DNA of 64,000 bases from Endobacterium cereale (GTDB lineage Bacteria; Pseudomonadota; Alphaproteobacteria; Rhizobiales; Rhizobiaceae). Positions 57,362 through 64,000 of the stretch are shown here, one piece after another. Location of the stretch: positions 62,001 through 126,000 of the forward strand of contig NZ_WIXI01000050.1 in assembly GCF_009617585.1 (NCBI RefSeq). Reading direction: 5' to 3'. Both the position numbers and the translations under genes were made by a program. Position 1 is the first letter of the stretch, and each line of letters starts with the position of its first letter. The notes beneath the pieces are model-generated. The model was not told the DNA's origin and made no database searches. It was given only the letters and a program-made list of their open reading frames with translations.

Positions 57362-59272
57362 ATGGACGACCAAATTCTCGGACAGGGCGAGGGCGACCTC
57401 GCCCTCAAACTTTCTGTACTCGACCCGCTGCACATCGTTGTGCACGATGCAGATGGCGTGATCCGCAACTGGAGCACCGGCAGCGGCAGGCTGTTCGGCT
57501 GGTCCGGTGGCGAGGCGGTCGGTCGCACGCTTACAGACATCCTCTCGCCGGAAGAAACCCTGTCGATCCCGGAGATCGATGCCGTCATCCGCATGTATGG
57601 CCGCTGGAAGGGCAATCTCGTCTATCGTCACCGCGATGGTCATCCGATTTCGGTGTTGAGCCGCTGGCTGCATCTGCCGCAGGGCAAAGGCCAGCCGCCG
57701 CTGATCATGCAGGTCAACGAGGATTTTGATGCCGCAGCTTCGATCCGTGAGGATCTGGCGGCGCGCGAGGCGCATTTCCGCTCCATCCTGCAGACCGTGC
57801 CGGAAGCCATGGTCGTCATCGACGAACTCGGCATCATCACCTCGTTCAGTTCTGCCGCCGAAGACCTGTTCGGTTATCAGGCAAGCGAGGTCGAGGGCCG
57901 CAACGTTTCCATGCTGATGCCGAACCCGGATCGGGACAACCACGACCGCTATATCGGCAAATATCTCGCCACCGGCAATCGCCGCATCATCGGCATCGGC
58001 CGCGTGGTCAAGGGTTTGCGTAAAGACGGCACGACATTCCCGATGGAACTGGCGGTCGGCGAAGCTCTGTCGAACGGCAAGCGCGTGTTCACCGGTTTCG
58101 TGCGCGATCTCACCAGCCGTCACAAGATCGAGGAGGAGCTGCGTCAGGCGCAGAAGATGGAGGCGATCGGCCAGCTGACCGGTGGTCTTGCCCACGATTT
58201 CAACAATCTGCTGACCATCATCAGCGGCAATCTGGAAATCGCCGAGGCGAAGGTGACCGATCCCAAGGTGCAGGTCCTGTTGCGCGAGGCGCAAGGGGCG
58301 ACGGATGACGGTGCCAAGCTGACCGGGCAATTGCTGGCCTTTGGCCGCAAGCAGCCGCTCAACCCGAAGCTCACCGATCTCGGCCAGATGATCGCCAGTT
58401 TTTCCGAACTGATCCGCCGCACGATCGGTGATCGCATCGAGTTGCGTACCGTCGTGACCGGCGGCGCCAACGAGGCGCTGGTCGATGGGCCGCAATTGCA
58501 GAACGTGCTGCTGAACCTGACGCTCAACGCGCGTGACGCGATGCCGGAAGGTGGGGAACTGTCGATCGAGGTCAGCCGGGTCTACCTCGATCAGGATTAT
58601 GCGCAGATGTACCCGGAAATGCGGGCCGGCGAATATGTGCTGATCGCCGTGACGGATACCGGCATGGGCATGAGCGAGGATGTGAAGGTGCGTGCCTTCG
58701 AGCCGTTCTTCACCACCAAGCATGGCGGCGGCGGCACGGGACTTGGCCTCAGCATGGTCTATGGTTTCGTGCGCCAGTCGGGCGGCCATATCCAGCTGGA
58801 AAGCGAGTTGGGGCAGGGCACCAGCCTGCGCGTGTTCCTGCCTTCGGTCACACGGCAGACCATGGCGCTCGAAGATTCATCCGTGACGCTGGATCAGCCG
58901 GCAATCGTCGCCGGAACTGAGCCGGTTCTTGTCGTGGAAGACGATGCGCGCGTGCGCCGCATCGCGGTGGCGCGGCTGGAAACGGCCGGTTACATCGTGC
59001 ATCAGGCCGGCGGTGGCGTCGAGGCGCTGGAAATTCTCGGCAAACATCCAGACATCGTGCTGCTGTTCACCGATGTCGCCATGCCCGGCATGTCGGGTGA
59101 CAAGCTGGCACAGGAGGTGCGCAAGCGCCGGCCGGATATCAAGGTGCTGTTCACCTCCGGTTTTGCCGAGCCGGAAGTGGCATTGCAGCAGTTTGCCGAA
59201 CATTCGGCGTGGTTGAAAAAGCCGTATACCGCTCGTGAGCTGGCGGCGCAGATGCGGGCGTTGCTGGACTGA
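57362..59272 (+). CDS. Hybrid FixL-like haem-PAS histidine kinase
   Basis: A 636-residue soluble kinase. PAS 1 covers about 15-125; PAS 2 about 136-250 matches the FixL haem domain: haem ligand His194 in RDNHDRYIGKYLATGNRRIIGIGRVVKG, with Arg214 at the FixL Arg220 position. HisKA has His278 (GLAHDFNNLL), the ATPase domain has NLTLNARDAM, DTGMGM and GTGLGLSMVYG, and a C-terminal receiver (about 520-636) has Asp571 in FTDVAMPG and Lys620. This is the hFixL layout, not that of classical FixL, whose kinase box reads HELNQP. It lies 21 bases after the fixK-like gene and should sense oxygen and signal to the FxkR-like regulator. Confidence 0.85.
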   Translation: MDDQILGQGEGDLALKLSVLDPLHIVVHDADGVIRNWSTGSGRLFGWSGGEAVGRTLTDILSPEETLSIPEIDAVIRMYGRWKGNLVYRHRDGHPISVLSRWLHLPQGKGQPPLIMQVNEDFDAAASIREDLAAREAHFRSILQTVPEAMVVIDELGIITSFSSAAEDLFGYQASEVEGRNVSMLMPNPDRDNHDRYIGKYLATGNRRIIGIGRVVKGLRKDGTTFPMELAVGEALSNGKRVFTGFVRDLTSRHKIEEELRQAQKMEAIGQLTGGLAHDFNNLLTIISGNLEIAEAKVTDPKVQVLLREAQGATDDGAKLTGQLLAFGRKQPLNPKLTDLGQMIASFSELIRRTIGDRIELRTVVTGGANEALVDGPQLQNVLLNLTLNARDAMPEGGELSIEVSRVYLDQDYAQMYPEMRAGEYVLIAVTDTGMGMSEDVKVRAFEPFFTTKHGGGGTGLGLSMVYGFVRQSGGHIQLESELGQGTSLRVFLPSVTRQTMALEDSSVTLDQPAIVAGTEPVLVVEDDARVRRIAVARLETAGYIVHQAGGGVEALEILGKHPDIVLLFTDVAMPGMSGDKLAQEVRKRRPDIKVLFTSGFAEPEVALQQFAEHSAWLKKPYTARELAAQMRALLD

Positions 59273-59330
59273 GGGTTTTTAATGATGGGTTGGCTGGTAT
59301 TTGTTGGGGGCGAGACGGTGCGGCTTGCCT

Positions 59331-59461
59331 CTTCTCCCCGCGCGCGGGAGAAGGTCCGGAGCGACAGCGAGGGGATGAGGGGCAGCAACAGTGCTGAAGT
59401 TCGAGGCTCTTGCCCCTCATCCGCCTGCCGGCACCTTCTCCCCGTTTTACGGGGAGAAGGG
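59331..59461. repeat. Second pair of rhizobial intergenic palindromic repeats
   Basis: Unit one at 59331-59383 (TTCTCCCCGCGCGCGGGAGAA ... GGGGATGAGGGGC) and unit two, inverted, at 59411-59461 (GCCCCTCATCCGCC ... CTTCTCCCC-GTTTTAC-GGGGAGAAG). They share the CCCCTCATCC and CTTCTCCCC blocks with the pair at 50008-50168. They lie between convergent genes and may act as a terminator. Confidence 0.7.
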
Positions 59462-59505
59462 TCTATGCCGCACCGTCCAGTTCCACACGCAAATGACCCA
59501 GCCCC

Positions 59506-61269
59506 TCACACCGGCTGCAGATGGATCGCCCGTGACTTCATTACCTCCTGGAACAGTTCCTGTCGGCCGATATAGATGATGGCACTGTCCTTCATCTCAT
59601 CCATCACCTTCAAAATCTCTTCCTGCGTTTCCGGCTCCAGCCCTTCCAGGGCATCGTCAAGGACCAGCCATTTTGGCGCGGTGAGCAGCACGTTGGCGAG
59701 GCGCAGGCGGGCCTGATCGTCTTCTTCCAGCACCCGGTCCCAGCGTTCGTGCCGGTCGAGATCGCCGGCCAGCCTTTCCAGCCCGGCGCGTTTCAGCGCA
59801 TCGGTGATCATGACATCGTCGAAGCCTGAGGGATCGCGTGGATAGGCGACGGCGGCGCGCAGAGGTGTGTCGGGGAAATAACGGCGCTGCGGCATGAACA
59901 GGATATCGTCCTGCGGCGGCATGATGATGTTGCCCTTGCCCCATTGCCACAGGCCGGCCATGGCCTGGAACAGCAGGTGGCGGTTGACGCTGGCATCGCC
60001 GTTGACCATCACCCGTTCGCCGGGCCCGATGGTGATTTCCGCTTCGGGAATCTTCAGGCCGCGATCGGTGGGCGTGCCGGGTGGGCCGGGCAGAACGGAT
60101 AGATCCCGCAACACCATTTTCTGTTCCGCGCCATAGCTCTGGGTCAGATCGGACTCTGCAATGTCGGGCTTGTCCATTTCCAGAAGCGCCTTGCGGAAGG
60201 TGGAAACGCGGTAAAGCGCCGCCTTCCAGTCGGCGATCTGGCGAAAGTTGTCGATATACCAGCGCAAGGCCGCATTGACCTGCGTGAAGGCGCCAACCGC
60301 CACCATCAGCCAGCCAAAAGACAACATGCCGTTGAAATAGACCGGTGAGGCGATCAGGATCGGCGCCACCAGCGTCAGCCAGCCGAAACCGGAGGAGACC
60401 CATGTGAGGTTGGTGATGGCAAGCGCCTGTCGCCAGATGACGGCGAGCACCACCGTCACCGCATTCTGGATCTGGCCGCGTTCGCTGCCTTCGCCTCTGG
60501 CCAGCGTGATCGAGGCAAGGTTTTCGTTGGCATGCATCAGCGAGAAGCGTAGTTCGGCTTCCTTGGAATACCGCTCGGCATTGATGACTGGCAGGTTACG
60601 GCCGACAAAGCTGCTGAGCAGCGACGCGGTGCCGGCATAAATGAGCGCCGCCCAGACCATGTAGCCGGGAATGGCGATATGGTGGCCATAAAGATTGAAG
60701 GCGAAATCCGCCGAAATTTCCCAGAGTACGCCGATGAAGCTGACCAGCAGGATCGACGAGCTGACGAGACCAATCGACAGCGACGTGGTGATTTCCGCCA
60801 GATTGCGGGCATCCTCGTGCAGGCGCTGGTCCGGATTGACGCCGATCGCGCCAAAATTGGCAAGTTTGATGGCTCGGCCCGCCTTCATCCACTGGTCGAT
60901 CAGGTCGCGCGTCAGGCCCTCACGCATGGAGAGCGCCATCATCTGGTTGAGAAACGCCTGAATGACGTTGAGCACCAGCAGCACACCGGCAATCACGACG
61001 AAGACTTCGAGCTGGATAAGAAAAGCATCGAGATCGCGGCGCTGCAGGCTGTCGTAGAAGGGCGCGTTCCAGCTGTTGAGGCGGTATTGGCCGTAGGTGG
61101 TGGCAAGAATGATGGCGAGGAGGGCGATGGTCAGCGTGAGGATGCGGGTCTTGATTTTCGTGCCCCAGAAGGCCCCGAGCATCATGCGCAACTGCGCCAG
61201 AAAACCGAAATTCGACGGGTCTATTTCAAGCTGGGCGAGTTGGCTTTCGCTCTCGGTGATCTGCGCCAT
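59506..61269 (-). CDS. SbmA/BacA-YddA-type membrane transporter with a degenerate ATPase domain
   Basis: A 587-residue protein. The membrane domain (about 25-340) matches the SbmA/BacA family: YGQYRLNSWNAPFYDSLQRRD, MREGLTRDLIDQWMKAG and NPDQRLHEDARNL. The C-terminal domain aligns with YddA-type ATPases but Walker A reads GDASVNRH (424-431, no GK), the signature reads LEEDDQ (514-519), Walker B is WLVLDDAL (catalytic Glu replaced by Asp539), and the H-loop is IGRQE. It is therefore unlikely to hydrolyse ATP and may work with a proton gradient like SbmA. It is a single gene, convergent with hfixL. Confidence 0.85.
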   Translation of the reverse strand: MAQITESESQLAQLEIDPSNFGFLAQLRMMLGAFWGTKIKTRILTLTIALLAIILATTYGQYRLNSWNAPFYDSLQRRDLDAFLIQLEVFVVIAGVLLVLNVIQAFLNQMMALSMREGLTRDLIDQWMKAGRAIKLANFGAIGVNPDQRLHEDARNLAEITTSLSIGLVSSSILLVSFIGVLWEISADFAFNLYGHHIAIPGYMVWAALIYAGTASLLSSFVGRNLPVINAERYSKEAELRFSLMHANENLASITLARGEGSERGQIQNAVTVVLAVIWRQALAITNLTWVSSGFGWLTLVAPILIASPVYFNGMLSFGWLMVAVGAFTQVNAALRWYIDNFRQIADWKAALYRVSTFRKALLEMDKPDIAESDLTQSYGAEQKMVLRDLSVLPGPPGTPTDRGLKIPEAEITIGPGERVMVNGDASVNRHLLFQAMAGLWQWGKGNIIMPPQDDILFMPQRRYFPDTPLRAAVAYPRDPSGFDDVMITDALKRAGLERLAGDLDRHERWDRVLEEDDQARLRLANVLLTAPKWLVLDDALEGLEPETQEEILKVMDEMKDSAIIYIGRQELFQEVMKSRAIHLQPV

Positions 61270-61564
61270 GCACTCATTCCATCAAACAGGAAGGCCATCA
61301 CAACAATCAGGATGGGCGCTTCCAGCCTCCTTTATACCGGCAAAGGGTAAACGGGTTACTTTGCCGGCGTGCAGCGGTTGATTTTGCAACTGCTTCCGCA
61401 AACTCCTGTAAAACTGCGACTTGACGACGCCTGATATGCAGAAGGACGTCTTTCGCATGTGGAAGTTTCCGCGCAACTGTGAGATGGGAAGAAAAAAGCT
61501 CGTTCGGACACAGAATGCCGGCGGCCACAAGACCATGGAACAGTCGAACCAACGGGAGCATGCC

Positions 61565-62701
61565 ATGAAGACCTTTCTGTCAGCAGCCACGCTTACGCTC
61601 AGCCTCAGCGTTTCCTCGCTCGCGGTTGCCGAGCCGATCAAGATCGGCCTGATCACCACGCTGTCCGGCGGCGGTGCCGGCCTTGGTGTCGATACGCGAG
61701 ACGGTTTCATGCTGGCCATCAAGCAGTCCGGCAACAAGGATATCACCGTCATCACCGAGGATGACGCGCAGAAGCCGGAACTGGCCGTGCAGATCGCCGA
61801 CAAGATGATCCAGAGCGATCAGGTTGATATTTTGACGGGTATCGTCTGGTCGAACCTGTTGATGGCCGTGGCTCCGTCGGCCAATGCGCAGGGGAAATTC
61901 TACGTCTCCACCAATGCCGCACCGGCGGCTCTGGCCGGCGCAAAGTGCAATCCGCTCTATTTCAATGCCGCCTACCAGAACGACAATCTTCATGAGGCCA
62001 TGGGCGAATACGCCAATAAGGACTACAAGAAGATCTTTATCATGGCGCCGAACTATCCGGCCGGCAAAGACTCGCTGACCGGCTTCAAGCGCTATTACAA
62101 GGGTGAACTGGCAGCTGAAGTTTACACAAAGGTCGGCCAGGCCGATTATGCCGCCGAGATCGCCCAGATCCGCGCCTCTGGCGCAGACGCCGTGTTTGCC
62201 TTCCTGCCGGGCGGTATGGGGATTTCCTTCATGAAACAATATGCCCAGTCAGGCGTCAAAACGCCGATCATGGGTCCGGGTTTCTCCTTCAGCCAGGACG
62301 TTCTGCCGGCGATCGGCGATGCCGCGCTTGGCGTGAAAGCGTCCGGTCAGTGGGTGAAAGATCTCGACAACGAGGCCAACAAGAAATTCGTGCCGGCCTT
62401 CCAGAAGGAATATGGCCGCCTGCCGTCGCTTTACGCTGTGCAGGCCTATGACGCCGCGCAGCTGATCCTGTCGGCCGCCTCCAAGGCAAGCGTAAAGGAC
62501 ACCAAGGCCTTTGGTGAAGCGATGCAGGCCGCCGACATCCAGTCGCCGCGCGGAAAGTTCAAGTTCAATACCAACCTGCACCCGATCCAGGACATTTACG
62601 TCACGGAAGTGGTGAAGGAAGACGGCCTGCTGACCAACAAGACGGTGTCGAAGATCTTCACCGATCACGGCGATGCCTATGCCAAAGACTGCAAGATGTA
62701 A
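61565..62701 (+). CDS. Branched-chain amino-acid-type ABC substrate-binding protein (LivK family)
   Basis: A 378-residue periplasmic protein. The signal peptide MKTFLSAATLTLSLSVSSLAVA is followed by EPIKIGLITTLSGGGAGLGVDTRDGFMLAI, the standard LivK opening, and the type I binding-protein fold to the end. Two Cys (about 118 and the C-terminal one in AKDCKM) are typical. ATG 61565 follows GGGAG; the frame is open back to 61421 without a ribosome site. It heads a Liv operon; the ligand could be an amino acid, amide, urea or aromatic acid. Confidence 0.88.
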   Translation: MKTFLSAATLTLSLSVSSLAVAEPIKIGLITTLSGGGAGLGVDTRDGFMLAIKQSGNKDITVITEDDAQKPELAVQIADKMIQSDQVDILTGIVWSNLLMAVAPSANAQGKFYVSTNAAPAALAGAKCNPLYFNAAYQNDNLHEAMGEYANKDYKKIFIMAPNYPAGKDSLTGFKRYYKGELAAEVYTKVGQADYAAEIAQIRASGADAVFAFLPGGMGISFMKQYAQSGVKTPIMGPGFSFSQDVLPAIGDAALGVKASGQWVKDLDNEANKKFVPAFQKEYGRLPSLYAVQAYDAAQLILSAASKASVKDTKAFGEAMQAADIQSPRGKFKFNTNLHPIQDIYVTEVVKEDGLLTNKTVSKIFTDHGDAYAKDCKM

Positions 62702-62710
62702 GGATTTTTG

Positions 62711-63631
62711 GTGATCCTGTCTCTTGCCCTCGAGCAGTTGCTTAATGGCCTGCAGCTCGGCGTCATGCTGTTTCTCATGGCGGCCGGGCTGACGCTGATC
62801 TTCGGTGTCATGGGCCTAATCAATCTCGCCCATGGTTCGCTTTACATGGTCGGCGCATTCGCCTGCGCCGTCGTGGCCGCTGCCACGGGTTCGTTCTGGA
62901 TCGGGCTGGCGGCCAGCCTCGTCTGCGCGGCTGCGGCCGGCGCGATCGTCGAGTTTCTGGTGATCCGACGGCTGTATGATCGCGACCATCTCGATCAGGT
63001 GCTGGCCACATTCGCGCTGATCCTGATTTTTTCCGAAGGCGCGCGCTGGGTGTTTGGCTCGTTCCCGCTCTATCTCGACATTCCGCCGCTTCTTTCCGGT
63101 GCGGTGCCACTGCCCGGCATCGAAGCCTATCCGCTTTATCGCCTCGCCATTATCGGGGTCGGTGCGCTGGTGGCCTTTGGCCTTTATCTGCTGATCTCGA
63201 AAACCCGCCTCGGCATGCGTATCCGTGCCGGTGAAAGCGACCGCGAAATGATCGCCGCCCTGGGTGTCGATATCCGCACGCTTTATACCGTCGTTTTCGC
63301 GCTCGGCTCTGCCTTGGCGGGGCTTGCCGGTGCTCTGGTCGGTGCGTTGCAATCGGTGCAGGTCGGCATGGGCGAGCCGGTGCTGATCCTCGCTTTCGTG
63401 GTCATCGTCATCGGCGGTATCGGCTCGATCAAGGGCGCGCTGGTAGGCGCGCTGATTGTTGGCCTCACCGATACGCTGGGGCGTTTTCTGCTGCCGTCTC
63501 TGCTTGGTCTGATCCTGCCGGCTTCGACGGCGGGTGCGGTTGGCGCATCGCTGGCGGCCATGCTGATCTATATCGTCATGGCGCTGGTTCTGGCGTTTCG
63601 GCCGCGCGGCCTTTTCCCGGCAAACGCATGA
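62711..63631 (+). CDS. Branched-chain amino-acid ABC permease (LivH-like)
   Basis: A 306-residue permease with about eight helices. It starts VILSLALEQLLNGLQLGVMLFLMAAGLTLIFGVMGLINLAHGSLYM, the LivH hallmark, and contains RAGESDREMIAALGVDIRTLY and VVIVIGGIGSIKGALVGALIVGL. GTG 62711 has AAGGA upstream; TTG 62708 is less likely. Overlaps the next gene by 4 bases. Confidence 0.92.
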   Translation: MILSLALEQLLNGLQLGVMLFLMAAGLTLIFGVMGLINLAHGSLYMVGAFACAVVAAATGSFWIGLAASLVCAAAAGAIVEFLVIRRLYDRDHLDQVLATFALILIFSEGARWVFGSFPLYLDIPPLLSGAVPLPGIEAYPLYRLAIIGVGALVAFGLYLLISKTRLGMRIRAGESDREMIAALGVDIRTLYTVVFALGSALAGLAGALVGALQSVQVGMGEPVLILAFVVIVIGGIGSIKGALVGALIVGLTDTLGRFLLPSLLGLILPASTAGAVGASLAAMLIYIVMALVLAFRPRGLFPANA

Positions 63632-64000
63632 CCGGCATGAGCATGACCCGCGAAAACATCATCAATCTCGTGCTGGCGCTGCTGCTGCTGGTCGCGCCTG
63701 TCGCGGCCAGCCAGATGGGCCAGCCGTTCACCGTCACGCTTGCCACCCGTATTGCCGTTCTGGCACTGGCTGCTACCGGTCTCAATATCGCGCTCGGTCT
63801 CGGCGGTCTCGTGTCCTTCGGTCATGCCGTGTTTTTCGGAATCGGCGGCTATGCGGCGGGCATTCTGGCAAGCCACGTCTTTTCCGGCGAACCGATGATG
63901 TTCGGTTTCGAAGGCAGCAACCAGATGCCGGTGATCTGGATCTTTGCCGTCATCGCCTGCGGGCTGGCAGGCTTGGTCATCGGGGCGATCAGCCTTCGGA
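63628..64000 (+). CDS. Branched-chain amino-acid ABC permease (LivM-like), 5' part
   Basis: The frame opens at ATG 63628, overlapping the livH-type stop (ATGA), and stays open to the window edge: 124 codons. It begins MTGMSMTRENIINLVLALLLL, then LATRIAVLALAATGLNIALGLGGLVSFGHAVFFGIGGYAAGIL, the LivM signature. The remaining part, and probably two LivG/LivF ATPase genes, lie outside. Confidence 0.88.
   Translation, partial: MTGMSMTRENIINLVLALLLLVAPVAASQMGQPFTVTLATRIAVLALAATGLNIALGLGGLVSFGHAVFFGIGGYAAGILASHVFSGEPMMFGFEGSNQMPVIWIFAVIACGLAGLVIGAISLR

Noticed and set aside
56573..58789. Very long open frame (738 codons) on the minus strand under fixK and hfixL
   Set aside because: It is antisense to two genes with complete, well-ordered domains and reads as His/Asp/Arg-rich codon shadow without any family motif, a common effect in high-G+C DNA.
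1..64000. CRISPR arrays, tRNA or rRNA genes, prophage or intact transposase genes
   Set aside because: None was seen. The regular repeats present lie inside RTX coding sequence or are short intergenic palindromes, not spacer-repeat arrays.

Overview
The window reads as chromosome or chromid DNA of an alphaproteobacterium of the Rhizobiaceae (Rhizobium/Agrobacterium group). Evidence: high G+C coding bias, a type II glutamine synthetase (GlnII) divergent from a DUF2735-type gene, a hybrid FixL-like haem kinase with an OmpR-type regulator and a FixK-like regulator, many ABC importers with dedicated regulators, and the short C-rich/G-rich inverted repeats common between rhizobial genes. No nod, nif or conjugation genes, no rRNA or tRNA, no intact mobile element and no CRISPR array were seen.

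Layout. 1-900: end of an upstream gene and a stand-alone RibD-type reductase. 906-8232: LacI regulator divergent from an oxidoreductase / sugar isomerase / sugar ABC importer operon, with a clear promoter and operator. 8349-17328 (minus strand): SIS isomerase, GlcNAc-kinase-like protein, Dpp-type ABC importer, mannonate-dehydratase-like protein and NagB, with a divergent ROK regulator (17446-18630); this looks like uptake and breakdown of an amino-sugar and possibly uronate oligosaccharide. 18641-28438: GH43 glycosidase and a second Dpp-type importer (minus), then GntR regulator, DapA-family aldolase and enolase-superfamily sugar-acid dehydratase (plus); probably a plant-polysaccharide/aldonate module.

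28941-40153: a type I secretion island with two RTX calcium-binding proteins, a small acidic beta-rich protein between them, the ABC exporter and HlyD-type adaptor, then two atypical receiver proteins without the phospho-acceptor Asp (one fused to a LuxR HTH) around a small membrane protein. 40190-40260 holds a possible IS3-family scrap. 40538-43574: modA-modB-modC and a short modE-like gene, with candidate Mo-boxes before modA and an intrinsic terminator between modA and modB. 43587-47658: 2-hydroxyacid dehydrogenase, D-amino-acid transaminase, DUF2735-type gene, glnII with a sigma-54 promoter, and a Pro-rich small gene.

47873-55592: one tightly overlapped operon of LacI regulator, PotABCD-like ABC importer, nucleoside hydrolase and adenine deaminase, suggesting import and salvage of a purine nucleoside or base. 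55614-59272: convergent palindromic terminators, an FxkR-like OmpR regulator, FixK-like Crp/Fnr regulator and hybrid FixL-like haem-PAS kinase: a complete candidate low-oxygen signalling cassette, with a K-box-like repeat in front of fixK. 59506-61269: SbmA/BacA-YddA-type membrane protein whose fused ATPase has lost every catalytic motif. 61565-64000: start of a branched-chain amino-acid (Liv) ABC operon that runs off the window.

All calls are from reading the sequence and from family knowledge; no database search was run.
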